Shown piece after piece: positions 18,040 through 28,445 of a stretch of DNA of 64,000 bases (the first letter of the stretch is position 1; the number at the start of each line of letters is the position of its first letter). The position numbers were made by a program, and so were the translations under genes. Under the pieces are notes generated by a model that saw only the letters and a list, made by a program, of their open reading frames with translations, was not told the origin of the DNA and did no database searches. This DNA comes from Varibaculum vaginae (GTDB lineage: Bacteria > Actinomycetota > Actinomycetes > Actinomycetales > Actinomycetaceae), in assembly GCF_900604285.1 (NCBI RefSeq), contig NZ_UWNY01000002.1, forward strand, positions 1 through 64,000, in the 5' to 3' direction.

Positions 18040-20829
18040 ATGGGGAAGCAACTATTGGTGCATTGCGGTGGGAAAGAGCTGATTCTTTCTCGCGGTCAGG
18101 GTGCAATAATAGGTCGGGATAGATCTGCAGATCTATTTGTGAAAGATCCGGTTGTATCGCGTCGTCATGCCCAGATTTCTTACCAGAATGGGCGTTTTAC
18201 GCTGACAGACCTAAACTCAACTAATGGGCTCTATGTCAACGGACAGCGGTTACAACCTGGTAGGGCTTATGCGATGGAGGGAGTAGGGCAGGTTCGTATA
18301 GGATCCCAACCTTCCGCCCCGACTATTACCTATCAAGAGAAAGTCGTCAACCAGGAGCTTAAGGAAACTGGGGTCAGAAATCCAGCTTTACCGCTGGCCT
18401 CTGCGCTACCTCCCCGAGTGGTAGCTGCCAAAGGGGTTGAAAAAATTCCTGCTTCACAGCCGGTGAAAATTCCCCAAGGCGGGGTCAGCACTGCTTCTCC
18501 TAGGACACTCTCTCGTTCCGACATGTTGGTTCCTACTGGATGGACTACTTTAGGTGTCGGTAAAAAACCTCCCCGTCCTGCCCCAGACAGGCTTCCCGCT
18601 AATTTGGGTAAAACGGATAACCGCGAAATCGTGGGGGCAGGTAACCAGATTCCAATTCCTGCCCCTGGACAAATTTTCCATATCGGACGTGATCTTGAAA
18701 ACGAAGTTGTATTACCGGATCCGATGGTTTCTTCCCGGCACGCGATGCTGGCTATTAACTATGGCAGGTTAACGGTTACCGATCTTGGTTCTACCAACGG
18801 TGTTTTTATCAACGGTCTGCGAGTACGCTCCGGTCAAATTGAGTCTGGAGATGTGCTAACGGTAGGAAGAATTTCTCTACGCTTAGAGGGAAATAAACTG
18901 GTCAGAATGGGGATGATAGCTACTGAAGGGCAAAAACATGATGCGTTAATCGTTGATAATATGTCTTTCTTGGTAGGTACTAGTGGGGCGGAACGGCAAA
19001 AGGGCGCCGGGGCGAAAAAACCTATTTTAGATCAGGTATCTTTTGCGGTTCCTAAGGATTCCTTGTTGGCAGTAATCGGTCCGTCCGGAGCTGGCAAATC
19101 TACGCTGCTTAACTGCATGATGGGTAAGCTGAAACCGCAAAAAGGCGCCACCTATTTCGAAGGCTTGGAGATGAGCCAATATGCCTCTGCGCTTTCTGAT
19201 CGGATTTCAGCAGTTCCACAAGATGATTTGTTGCATTTGGATTTGACCGGGAGAAAAGTTTTAGATTATGCGGCCAAACTTCGTTTCCCGGATGATGCTC
19301 CTGCCGCAGTACGCAAAGAGGCGGTACAGAGAGTCATTAATCAGCTCGACCTCCGAGCCCATGCCGATACGAAAGTAAAACGGATGTCGGGAGGGCAGCG
19401 TAAACGGGTATCTACCGCTATGGAACTTTTAGACGAGCCTGATTTGTTGTTCCTGGATGAGCCAACTTCGGGGCTAGATCCTAATCTGGATCGGGAAGTC
19501 ATGGCGCTGTTAGCTAAACTGGCGCACGGCCAAAACGGGCAACCGGGGCGCACGGTGGTAGTGATTACTCATTCGACTGCCAATCTGCATATGGCGGACA
19601 ATGTGCTATTGCTAGCTCCCGGGGGGAAAGTAGCATATTTTGGTCCGCCAGCGGAGCTTAAGGGATATTTTGCCCCCATGGGGGTGAAAGATTTTCCGGA
19701 GATCTATGATTTACTTTCGCGGGCTCCTGACCATATGCAAGCCATGTTCGCTTCCTCGGGGCGAGTGAGTCTTCAGGGTATTAGGCGTTCGCTTACATTG
19801 GCTGGGGTTAGTGTAGGTAGTAGAGCCATTTCGGTTCAAAAGCAATTGATACAAGCGAAGAAGCATTCTCTGTTTAGGCAAAGTTGTACCTTATTTTCCC
19901 GGCAAATGCGGCTGATGATGTCCGATCCTCTGGTAGTAATTTTTACGGTGGCGCTTCCGCTAGTTATGGCGGTTTTGTCCTTAGTTATTCCTGGTAAAGC
20001 CGGATTTGTTGGGAGTACCGATACCGAGGGGATTAAATCTCCGGGAATGCTTTTGGTGATCGTTATCTTTGGGGCGGTACTGATGGGGCTAGTTCCCGCA
20101 ATTAGGGAACTGGTGCGTGAACGCGCTATTTTTCTCCGAGAATCCGCGGTGGGGTTGCGTTTAGGTGCCTATCTGCTATCAAAAATCATTAGCCTGGGGC
20201 TATCGGCATTGGTGCAGGCGGGAATCCTTACGGTGGTAATAACGCTCCTGAACCGGATTCCTAAAGACGGGGTTGTCCTACCTTTCCGCTGGGAGCTATT
20301 CCTTGCCTGTTTGCTGGCAACTTTGGCGGCATCGTCTTTAGGGTTGTTTTTTTCTGCTTTGGTACGTAGCGCAGAACAGACCACTCCAGTGATGATCGTG
20401 CTGCTGATGGTGCAGTTGGTGATGTGTGGGGGAGTAATTGATTTTGCGGATTCCAGCGCGGGACACGTGTTATCTTCTACGGTTTCCTCGCAGTGGGCTT
20501 ATTCGGCCGGTGCTGCATCAGTCGATTTGGATCGGGTGCGCCGGCAATCAGCTCTGGATGCGCAGAAAAAACAGGATAAAACTTATGCGGAAAATAAAGC
20601 GAAGATTGACCAACGTAACCAGGACGCCCAGCAACAGGCACAGGCTTTGGGGCAGGAGCCTCCTCAGGCTGAAAGCTTAAAAAAACCAGAGCCCATAACT
20701 ATTCCGGAAAAGCATCAGCGATGGAAACCGGCTAAAGGTCGGTGGGCAGCTAACTTGCTGATTTTAGGGGGATTCTACGGCGTATTTGCCGCGCTAACTG
20801 CTTTCCCGTTAGCTAGGTTGAGGAGATAA
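18040..20829 (+). CDS. Two-FHA-domain ABC transporter, ATPase fused to ABC-2 permease
   Basis: A 929-residue ABCG-like half transporter. FHA domain 1 (about residues 5-90: GRDRSADLFV, SRRHAQI, NSTNGLYVNG) and FHA domain 2 (about 205-290: GRDLENEVVL, SSRHAML, GSTNGVFING) bind phosphothreonine. The ATPase follows: Walker A GPSGAGKST near 346, signature MSGGQRKR near 449, Walker B LLFLDEPTSGLD near 470. The C-terminal 300 residues hold about six membrane helices plus a charged coiled loop (about 840-890). The kinase gene begins at the very next base after its stop, so phosphorylation-dependent control is likely. Substrate unknown. Confidence 0.9.
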   Translation: MGKQLLVHCGGKELILSRGQGAIIGRDRSADLFVKDPVVSRRHAQISYQNGRFTLTDLNSTNGLYVNGQRLQPGRAYAMEGVGQVRIGSQPSAPTITYQEKVVNQELKETGVRNPALPLASALPPRVVAAKGVEKIPASQPVKIPQGGVSTASPRTLSRSDMLVPTGWTTLGVGKKPPRPAPDRLPANLGKTDNREIVGAGNQIPIPAPGQIFHIGRDLENEVVLPDPMVSSRHAMLAINYGRLTVTDLGSTNGVFINGLRVRSGQIESGDVLTVGRISLRLEGNKLVRMGMIATEGQKHDALIVDNMSFLVGTSGAERQKGAGAKKPILDQVSFAVPKDSLLAVIGPSGAGKSTLLNCMMGKLKPQKGATYFEGLEMSQYASALSDRISAVPQDDLLHLDLTGRKVLDYAAKLRFPDDAPAAVRKEAVQRVINQLDLRAHADTKVKRMSGGQRKRVSTAMELLDEPDLLFLDEPTSGLDPNLDREVMALLAKLAHGQNGQPGRTVVVITHSTANLHMADNVLLLAPGGKVAYFGPPAELKGYFAPMGVKDFPEIYDLLSRAPDHMQAMFASSGRVSLQGIRRSLTLAGVSVGSRAISVQKQLIQAKKHSLFRQSCTLFSRQMRLMMSDPLVVIFTVALPLVMAVLSLVIPGKAGFVGSTDTEGIKSPGMLLVIVIFGAVLMGLVPAIRELVRERAIFLRESAVGLRLGAYLLSKIISLGLSALVQAGILTVVITLLNRIPKDGVVLPFRWELFLACLLATLAASSLGLFFSALVRSAEQTTPVMIVLLMVQLVMCGGVIDFADSSAGHVLSSTVSSQWAYSAGAASVDLDRVRRQSALDAQKKQDKTYAENKAKIDQRNQDAQQQAQALGQEPPQAESLKKPEPITIPEKHQRWKPAKGRWAANLLILGGFYGVFAALTAFPLARLRR

Positions 20830-22245
20830 GTGGTGCCTCAGTATCCCGAGTATCCCGACCGATTTCCGAGACAATTAGGCAACGGTGAAGACTCTAGATT
20901 TTCGCAAGTTCCGGTAGCTAACCAGGGAGTAACCGTTCCACCGCAAACTCCGTTTTATCTTGCCGGTTACCGCCTGCTCAAAGCCTTAGGTTCGGGCACT
21001 ATGGGAGAAGTATGGCAGGTAGCGGATCCTGGAGGAAATGTTTACGCTGCCAAGATTTTACGCTCGAAGCTAGCAATTAAACCCGGGATTGTGCAGCGTT
21101 TTCGGATGGAGAAAGATCTGGTTACCGCAATTCGCCATCAAAATATCGTGGAAGTTTACGATCTGGTGCAAACCCCGGAATATATGGCAATCATTATGGA
21201 ATATACCGATAGTGGAGATTTGGGGGAGTTGCTTAAAAAACGGGGTACGTTGCTTCCTTTAGATGCCGTCTACTATTGCATGGGAATTGCTGCGGGCCTA
21301 TCTCCGATCCATCAGGCCGGGATCGTACATCGGGATTTGAAGCCTTCTAATATTTTGTTGAAACGGCAAGGTAACTATTTGGTTCCTAAAATCGCAGATT
21401 TCGGTCTGGCTCGATGGATTGATCCCCGCTACGAAATTCAGACTACCAAGCGTTCTGGAACTCCCTACTATATGGCTCCCGAGATGATTGAAGGCAAGGG
21501 GGTGAGTTCGAAAACCGATATTTATTCCCTGGGTGTGATTCTTTATGAGTTGCTCTGCGGAATCACCCCCTTTAGAGGGACAGTGGGAGAAGTGTTAAAC
21601 CAGCAGTTCTACGATATGCCCGGTATGCTTACCGGGATTTCCAGTTCCCTATGGAATGTAATTACCAAAATGCTGGCCAAAGAAACTTCTGTGCGCCCCG
21701 ATGCTGCCCAGACCTATGCCCTCTTAAAATCAGTAGTTGAGCAGGTTCGCAACCTAGAAGCTCTGGAAGTTCTAACGGAACCCCCACCACCGCAACCTTT
21801 AGAGGAGGTAGTACGAATATCCCCGCCGGATGCCCAGACCTCCTTGGCATCGGCTAAACCAATTATCCCTGCCCATGATGAAGCGGAAACTCGCTCCGGG
21901 CAAACCGTTCAGGGGCAGGTAGAACCGGGTTTTCCTACCTGGCATCCGGTGAGCTTACCCCCGGCGATTATGGTTAATACCGAGGAGACTATCGGGGTGA
22001 CAACTGGAAGTCCCGAGGGTTTTTCTTCGCCCAGGGAGCAGAAAATATCCCCAAGTGAACAAACTATAGGCGCTTGGGGAAACAGCCCAGATCTTGCCGA
22101 GAATTTATCAAATCCTTCTTTCTATCAGGGCCCGTCAGCTCTCCGCCGGAGCCCAGCTAAAGAAATCTTAGGAGGGATCGCGATTGGTCTGGGGATCGGT
22201 ACTCTCATTACCCTGTTAGTCGCCGCGATTTTACTATTGTTTTAG
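20830..22245 (+). CDS. Membrane-anchored Ser/Thr protein kinase
   Basis: A 471-residue Hanks-type kinase: glycine loop LGSGTMGEVW near residue 56, AAKILR lysine, HRDLKPSNILL near 168, DFGLARW near 193 and APEMIEGKGVSSKTDIYSLG. A 150-residue Pro/Glu-rich linker leads to one C-terminal membrane helix (last 25 residues), with no extracellular domain, so no PASTA repeats. Start GTG 20830 directly abuts the stop of the FHA-ABC gene, and GAGGAGA serves as ribosome-binding site. Probable substrate: Thr residues read by the neighbour's FHA domains. Confidence 0.93.
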   Translation: MVPQYPEYPDRFPRQLGNGEDSRFSQVPVANQGVTVPPQTPFYLAGYRLLKALGSGTMGEVWQVADPGGNVYAAKILRSKLAIKPGIVQRFRMEKDLVTAIRHQNIVEVYDLVQTPEYMAIIMEYTDSGDLGELLKKRGTLLPLDAVYYCMGIAAGLSPIHQAGIVHRDLKPSNILLKRQGNYLVPKIADFGLARWIDPRYEIQTTKRSGTPYYMAPEMIEGKGVSSKTDIYSLGVILYELLCGITPFRGTVGEVLNQQFYDMPGMLTGISSSLWNVITKMLAKETSVRPDAAQTYALLKSVVEQVRNLEALEVLTEPPPPQPLEEVVRISPPDAQTSLASAKPIIPAHDEAETRSGQTVQGQVEPGFPTWHPVSLPPAIMVNTEETIGVTTGSPEGFSSPREQKISPSEQTIGAWGNSPDLAENLSNPSFYQGPSALRRSPAKEILGGIAIGLGIGTLITLLVAAILLLF

Positions 22246-22261
22246 TGGAGACAGCCTAGAG

Positions 22262-25200
22262 TTAAATTTCTTTCAGTAGCTTGCTTAGGCGCTGAAGCGA
22301 AACCCGCTCCCGCGTACCCAAGGGTTGGGCAAACAGTGAAACCCTTAGCTCTTCCACTAGCCAGCGCCCGTGAATAAGGGAAGCTACTGCCGTAGGATCT
22401 GGGTTTAGGCTTTCCCGGTCTGCCAGCTTTTCGCGTGCGTCCTCCCAAATTGCTAAAGCTTGTTCTTCCTGGTGTCTGCCCTTGCTCTGCCCCTGGCTTG
22501 CTTTTTGCAAGCGGGAAGTGATCGCTCGTAGGTAGCGTCCTAAATCTTCCGCTCCCTCACATAAATCCCAGAGGAACCCCGGGTAGATCAGCTGCGATAA
22601 CTGAGAGCGCACCTGGGTAACTTCGTTTAAAGCGCTGAGCGGGAAATGCCCAGAGAGCGCGGCTGACACTTCCCGGTAGCTGGCTCCAACCTCTCCAATT
22701 TCGCGAGCGAGGGCGTAAACCTCGTCCTCGAAACGGTCGCGGAAATCTACAGTGAGCTGTTGCAAAGCCGAAGAATCACGAACCGTCCAGGTTTCGACTT
22801 TTGCTTTTTCTAGGCAGCGCCAGGTGGCGATCAGCTGTAACTCTGAAAGTAAATCCGCTTTTTCGTAGGGAAGTGCCGCCAGGTTTAGTGCTAAAGGCGC
22901 TGGCCAGCGAGTAGAGATTCGGGCAGGCGGCAGGCAAAGCTGGGAACAAAGCAGGTAGGTAACCCCAAAGCGGTGGGCGCGCTGAGCTTGTTGTAAGGTT
23001 TCAAAACGTGCCACTCGCACTGAGAAAAGCAGGGATGTGGAATCCTGTCGTTTGTTATTTTCGCTGCCAGGTCGGGCGGCAGGCGGATTTTCATAACGGT
23101 TTTTTTGTGAGCCAGACAGTAGCGATAATCCGAAAGGCCGCGGCAGGCGCTGTGGCAGCAACCCCGGAAAGGCCTTACCCGGCACCCCGCCAGCACTAGT
23201 GATTATCTCAGTGGGTACAACTATCTCTTTCTCTTTCCCGCGTATTTGTGGCCAGGACGGAGAAAAGTCTGTTTCCGGGAAACTATGCCCGTGAACTCTA
23301 TTATTCGTGGCACTGCCCCGCCCTGCTTGGGGCTGGGATGGGGTTTTCTTTTTATTTTCGACTTTGCTCACCTGCGAGAGCGCTTCCCGGATTACCTGTC
23401 TGCGGGCAGTGCGTCCTTTCTTGCCGTACCGGTTCTGCAGTTTTTCGAGGTCACGAGAATAAATTTGTTCTTTCCCAACGCGAAGGGCAAAACGAATCCG
23501 CAAGTGGGCAGGCAAGGACGTGACCGCCTGGAAAAAATCTTGCGTGGTTACTTCTACGGCGCGTAGTTGATCGAGAGCCGCGATAAAAAGCTGAGCTAGC
23601 GGGAGAGAAGGGGCGGTTAGTTTCTTTTTCTTAGAAGTTTCCGTTTGCTCGCGGTGGAAATTACTTTCAAAAGTACCCGCAGTGTGGTTTTTCCCGCCTC
23701 CTAGGGCAGCCGCAGTTGCCACTGCGGGTTCACTTTTAGCGTTGTCCGCCGTTCCTTGAACTTCTGACTTAGTTTCGTTGGTAAAGGACTTTGTATTACC
23801 GCTATCAATTCCTGCCCAAGCCGCTAGGCGTCCCAAAGAAGCCTGCAGCGCTTCCTCTTGCTTAAGCTGCACCGGGGTAGGTTCAAGGTTTTTGGCCGGC
23901 TCAGTAGTACCAGCCGTGGGATTAGCTAGTTGCTGTTGAATCCACGCATTCACTTCGGACGCTACTTGCGGGGCGGGCACCAATTGGCGGCGTACCGTTT
24001 TGGGGAGCGCCCGAATCAGCGCGGTGAACAGCTGCGGCCACAGCCCCGGTACCGTCCATTGAAATTCCTGAGGATCAAGGTAGGGTAACTGTTCCAAGCT
24101 AATCTGGCAGGTAATCCCATCTTCTTCCTTGCCGGGAGCGAATTTATACCGCAGGGGCAAACTAAAATCTGCCCCTATCCAGCGCTCAGGGAACCCCGCA
24201 TGGGAAAGCCGGGTAAGTTTGTCTGCTAAATCGGTTCTGTTCCCAATCGAATGATCTGCGGCTTCTCCGCTGGAATAGTTGCGAGGCGTTTTTTTGGTGG
24301 CTGCGGGGGTGAGCACCACGTCTTCGGGATAATCCAAAATATGGGGATCATCTTGACGTTTGAACCAGGCAGCGAAAGTTCCCGGATTGGTTACCTCTTT
24401 ACCTAGCCGGGCAGCAAAGAAAGCCGCTAAGGCGTCCTCGCCGGCAACAATGCCCGCCTGACGGGTACGTTGTTCGACTTCCCGCGCGCGCTCCAGCATT
24501 TTTTCATTGCGCTTCAAGAAAGGATAGTTCAAGGGGGCATCCCCTCTGACCAGTGCATTAGTGATAAAGAGGGTGCGTGACCACTCTCGGGCGGTTTGCG
24601 GGCTTTGCTCGCCGGGCAAATCCAGTCTATTTGCCGCAGGCGATAGCGTCGGCATCTCTTTATTACCTAGTCGGGACAGGGGAACCGGCACGTCAGCGGC
24701 TATAGTGAGACCGTAAAGGGTGACCCGTTCCGGCACTAGCGCCGTGCCTTTTCGCCTTGACCAATAAGGCTCCCCATAAGAGCGTTTTACCAGGTGTTTT
24801 CCGGCGTGAATAATCCAATCGGGGTTAACTCGGGAAACGTTGCGCGCAAAAAGCCGCGAAGTTTCTACCAGTTCGGCAGCCATTACCCAATCAAAATTAC
24901 GGTTAGAGAGCCCCGAACCTGGCCAGATTGTGAAACGGGCACCACGTGGTGCCAGGTACTGTTTGGCACGCTGATCCCAGTTGCCAATCCCAGAAAGCAT
25001 CCCTACCAGCAGGGAACGGGCGATAGCATCCGTATCCGAGTATTTGGAAGTTAGACTTTGGCAGGCCGCAATCAGATCGCGAGACTCCGGATCTGTTTGG
25101 TAGGCCGAACGGGAGGGCTCCGCCAAAGGGTGCGCGCTAATTCCCAGTTCTTTCAATAGTTGCCGCAGCTGATTAGTAAGGTCTTGCCATTCCCGAGTAC

Positions 25201-27022
25201 GCAGGTAATGTAGGAATTCGCGCTGACACATTTTCCGGAAAGCGCTTCCTGACAGGTCGCGGGATTGGGTGCGTAGGTAGCGCCAAAGATTCAAGTAAGT
25301 CAGAAAGTCAGAACTGGGGTCTAAGAAACGCGCGTGAGCCTGATCCGCAGCTTCTTGCTGCTCTAGAGGACGCAGACGCACATCTTGCATTGACAGTGCC
25401 GAAACTATTACTAGTACCTCTGATATGCACCCGCGCCGGTCTGCTTCCAGCAGCATGCGGGCCAGCCGCGGATCGATTGGAAGCTTCGCAAGGCGTTTGC
25501 CCAGTTTGCTGAGGCGGTAACCTTCGGAATTTTCGCTTCGCTCCGAAAGAGCCCCCAGTTCGTAAAGTAGCTGTTCCCCGTCACGTACTTGCCTGGGATC
25601 CGGGGCGTCGATGAAAGGAAAATCGGCGACTTTTCCCAGATTTAACGAGGCCATCGCCAAAATTACTGCCGCCAAGGAGGTTCGTAAAATTTCGGGTTCA
25701 GTAAAACGGGGACGTGCCAGGAAATTTTCTTCCGAATACAGCCGGATACAAATCCCGTCGCTAATCCGCCCGCAACGTCCAGCTCGTTGGCGGGCGCTCG
25801 CTTGGGAAACTTCCTCAATCGGCAGGCGCTGTACTTTAGTGCGTTGCGAATAGCGAGAAATCCGCGCCAGACCGGGATCGATCACGTATTTTATGCCCGG
25901 TACGGTCAGCGAAGTTTCCGCCACATTGGTGGCCAGCACTATCCGCGGATAAGGGTGGGGGGCGAAGACGCGTTGCTGTTCGGCCGGGGATAGTCGGGCA
26001 AACAGCGGTAGGATTTCTACTGCGCCTGGCGCGGTTGAGCGCTCCCCGGCGCGCACGTACCGGGAACCTAGATGCGCGGCGAGGGCGGCTTCGGTGTCCC
26101 GAATATCTCGTTCACCTGGCAAAAATACTAAAATATCGCCGGGGCCGAACGCAAAGAGTTCATCAACTGCTTGGCAGATTCCCTCGGTCTGGTCTTTCAA
26201 TTCGCCGCGGGTGGCTGCTTCTTTCTGCTGGTTAAGAGAAGTCTTACGGTTTTCTCTGAAGATTTGCGAATCATCGTTGGCGTCCTCGTCCCCGTTATCA
26301 GAGCCGTCCAAAGGACGGTAGCGCACTTCCACCGGGTAGGTGCGCCCCGAAACTTCGATAATCGGGACCGGGGAACCAGGGCGGGAAAAATGCTCGGCAA
26401 AACGCTGTGAATCAATAGTTGCCGAGGTAATAATGACTTTCAGATCCGGGCGGCGGGGCAGCAGACGCGCCAAATACCCCAAAATAAAATCAATATTGAG
26501 GGAGCGTTCATGGGCTTCATCCACGATGATGGTGTCATAGCGTTTCAGCAAGGGATCGGTGCGGATTTCCGCCAATAAAATCCCATCCGTCATTAACTTC
26601 ACCATGGTTTTTGCGGAAACTACGTCAGTGAAACGCACCTGGAAACCGATGGTTTTTCCTAGCTCTTCCCCCAACTCACTGGCAATCCGGGAGGCAACCG
26701 AGCGGGCAGCAATCCGCCGCGGCTGCGTATGCCCGATTAGAGCGTCGCGTCCTCTGCCTAGCTCTAAACAGATTTTTGGCAGCTGCGTAGTTTTCCCGGA
26801 GCCAGTTTCCCCGGAAACCACTACCACCTGGTTGCTGGCGATGGCTTCGGCGATTTCTTTCCGCTTTGCGCTGACCGGTAATTCCTTAGGGAACTGGATC
26901 TGACTAGGCGCAGTATTTAGAGATTTTTCTTTAGGGAGGGCGGGGAACCTAGTTTTTTCGTGTAGTTTTTCGCGCCGCTTAGCCGGCTTAATCCGCCCGC
27001 TTGCTGCCTGCTGCCCGCTCAT
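22262..27022 (-). CDS. hrpA: ATP-dependent RNA helicase HrpA (DEAH box)
   Basis: A DEAH helicase of about 1586 residues: Walker A GETGSGKTT near residue 71, DEAH in IIVDEAHERSLN near 165, SAT motif ITSATID, the QRAGRCGR motif, then the OB/HA2 and HrpA-specific C-terminal region. I place the start at ATG 27022 (MSGQQAASG) because AAGGAGGA lies just upstream; an in-frame ATG at 27178 would overlap the next gene and adds an unrelated extension. It is longer than typical 1300-residue homologues owing to low-complexity inserts (about 1070-1140 and 1240-1350). HrpA rescues stalled ribosomes in E. coli. Confidence 0.93.
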   Translation of the reverse strand: MSGQQAASGRIKPAKRREKLHEKTRFPALPKEKSLNTAPSQIQFPKELPVSAKRKEIAEAIASNQVVVVSGETGSGKTTQLPKICLELGRGRDALIGHTQPRRIAARSVASRIASELGEELGKTIGFQVRFTDVVSAKTMVKLMTDGILLAEIRTDPLLKRYDTIIVDEAHERSLNIDFILGYLARLLPRRPDLKVIITSATIDSQRFAEHFSRPGSPVPIIEVSGRTYPVEVRYRPLDGSDNGDEDANDDSQIFRENRKTSLNQQKEAATRGELKDQTEGICQAVDELFAFGPGDILVFLPGERDIRDTEAALAAHLGSRYVRAGERSTAPGAVEILPLFARLSPAEQQRVFAPHPYPRIVLATNVAETSLTVPGIKYVIDPGLARISRYSQRTKVQRLPIEEVSQASARQRAGRCGRISDGICIRLYSEENFLARPRFTEPEILRTSLAAVILAMASLNLGKVADFPFIDAPDPRQVRDGEQLLYELGALSERSENSEGYRLSKLGKRLAKLPIDPRLARMLLEADRRGCISEVLVIVSALSMQDVRLRPLEQQEAADQAHARFLDPSSDFLTYLNLWRYLRTQSRDLSGSAFRKMCQREFLHYLRTREWQDLTNQLRQLLKELGISAHPLAEPSRSAYQTDPESRDLIAACQSLTSKYSDTDAIARSLLVGMLSGIGNWDQRAKQYLAPRGARFTIWPGSGLSNRNFDWVMAAELVETSRLFARNVSRVNPDWIIHAGKHLVKRSYGEPYWSRRKGTALVPERVTLYGLTIAADVPVPLSRLGNKEMPTLSPAANRLDLPGEQSPQTAREWSRTLFITNALVRGDAPLNYPFLKRNEKMLERAREVEQRTRQAGIVAGEDALAAFFAARLGKEVTNPGTFAAWFKRQDDPHILDYPEDVVLTPAATKKTPRNYSSGEAADHSIGNRTDLADKLTRLSHAGFPERWIGADFSLPLRYKFAPGKEEDGITCQISLEQLPYLDPQEFQWTVPGLWPQLFTALIRALPKTVRRQLVPAPQVASEVNAWIQQQLANPTAGTTEPAKNLEPTPVQLKQEEALQASLGRLAAWAGIDSGNTKSFTNETKSEVQGTADNAKSEPAVATAAALGGGKNHTAGTFESNFHREQTETSKKKKLTAPSLPLAQLFIAALDQLRAVEVTTQDFFQAVTSLPAHLRIRFALRVGKEQIYSRDLEKLQNRYGKKGRTARRQVIREALSQVSKVENKKKTPSQPQAGRGSATNNRVHGHSFPETDFSPSWPQIRGKEKEIVVPTEIITSAGGVPGKAFPGLLPQRLPRPFGLSLLSGSQKNRYENPPAARPGSENNKRQDSTSLLFSVRVARFETLQQAQRAHRFGVTYLLCSQLCLPPARISTRWPAPLALNLAALPYEKADLLSELQLIATWRCLEKAKVETWTVRDSSALQQLTVDFRDRFEDEVYALAREIGEVGASYREVSAALSGHFPLSALNEVTQVRSQLSQLIYPGFLWDLCEGAEDLGRYLRAITSRLQKASQGQSKGRHQEEQALAIWEDAREKLADRESLNPDPTAVASLIHGRWLVEELRVSLFAQPLGTRERVSLQRLSKLLKEI

Positions 27023-27149
27023 CGTCCTCCTTACCTCTGAGGAAAGTCTAGCGGGTATCGCGCTCTCATCATTATTGAAAGCTGGCAACTGCGATAAGGT
27101 AGAGGTTCTGAACCAGGTAATCCGCCCAGTGGAGGCAGCTAGATAGAAC

Positions 27150-28445
27150 ATGAGCGTGGAATACGATTTCGATGTCATTATCGTAGGTGGCGGTATCGCC
27201 GGAACGGTATGTGCTTACCTATTAGCAAAAGCTGATCACCAGGTCTTATTGATTGAGCGCGGTTCGGAAGTAGGGGCTAAGAACCTTTCGGGCGGGGTAT
27301 TTTACTGCCAGATCATGAACCAGATTTTCCCGGAATTTATTGAAAAAGCTCCGGTTGAACGAAAAATCACCAAGAATATTATGTCATTCCTGAACTCAAA
27401 ATCTGCGGTGAATCTGGAGTATTGGGATCAGCGTCTTGCTGAACCGGTGAATGCCGTGAGTGTTTTACGCGCCAAACTTGATCCCTGGCTGGCTGAGCAG
27501 GCTGAGGAGGCCGGAGCCACCATTATGCCGGGTATGAAAGTTGATGAACTGGTGCGCGAGGACGGAAAGTTCTGCGGGGTGCGCGCAGGCGAGGACACTG
27601 TGTACGGCAAAGTAATCGTGGCTGCAGACGGGGTGAATTCCTTCCTGGCGCAATACGCTGGGATTCGCCCGCAAGAACCCCTCGCTCACCTGGGGGTGGG
27701 GGTGAAATCTGTTATCCAGTTAGGGGAAGAAACGGTTAAAGAACGTTTCAACCTGCAAGCAGGTGAGGGCGCGGCCTATCAAATGGTGGGGGACTGCACC
27801 CAGGGGGTAGCTGGCGGCGGTTTTCTTTATACCAACCGCGACTCGGTTTCTGTTGGGATTGTGGCGATGTTAGATGATCTCAAGAAAAAACAGTTATCCT
27901 CATCTGAACTGCACGATCATTTCTTGCAGCATCCCTTCATCGAGCCGTTCCTTCGCGGAGGAAAACTGATCGAATATGGCTGTCACCTAGTAGCCGAGGG
28001 CGGAAAAACTATGCAGCACGGGCTGGTGTATGACGGGTTGGTCTTAATAGGGGACGCGGCTGGGTTTACGCTCAATACTGGGTTTACGATTCGGGGAATG
28101 GACTTGGCGGCCGGATCTGCCCAAGCCGCCGCCAGTGCCATAGATACTGCTCTCAAAGCCGAAAACTATAGTGCCTCCTCGTTAAATAGATATCTGGAAA
28201 ACTATCAGGAAACCTTTGTGGGACAAGATATGGATACTTTCGCGCGTGCCCCACAGTTCCTACATAATCAGGAGCTATATGGTCAGGTAGGCCAGCTCGC
28301 GGCGGATACCCTACAGGGAATCTATAACCTGGACACTACTCCGCGAAAACGTCTATTACCGGTGGCACGAGCGGCGTTAAAAAAATCCCCGCTGAGTATG
28401 CGTCAGCTAATCAAACTCGGTTTACAAGCAGTGAGGTCGATTTAA
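27150..28445 (+). CDS. fixC: FixC-like flavoprotein (ETF-quinone oxidoreductase family)
   Basis: A 431-residue FAD enzyme. The N-terminal Rossmann motif DVIIVGGGIAGTVCAYLLAKADHQVLLIER, the GAKNLSGGVFYC segment and GDAAGFTLNTGFTIRGMD are FixC hallmarks. FixC with FixX passes electrons from electron-transfer flavoprotein to a quinone or ferredoxin. ATG 27150; the fixX ATG follows its stop with no gap. The ETF subunits FixA/FixB are not in this window. Confidence 0.9.
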   Translation: MSVEYDFDVIIVGGGIAGTVCAYLLAKADHQVLLIERGSEVGAKNLSGGVFYCQIMNQIFPEFIEKAPVERKITKNIMSFLNSKSAVNLEYWDQRLAEPVNAVSVLRAKLDPWLAEQAEEAGATIMPGMKVDELVREDGKFCGVRAGEDTVYGKVIVAADGVNSFLAQYAGIRPQEPLAHLGVGVKSVIQLGEETVKERFNLQAGEGAAYQMVGDCTQGVAGGGFLYTNRDSVSVGIVAMLDDLKKKQLSSSELHDHFLQHPFIEPFLRGGKLIEYGCHLVAEGGKTMQHGLVYDGLVLIGDAAGFTLNTGFTIRGMDLAAGSAQAAASAIDTALKAENYSASSLNRYLENYQETFVGQDMDTFARAPQFLHNQELYGQVGQLAADTLQGIYNLDTTPRKRLLPVARAALKKSPLSMRQLIKLGLQAVRSI

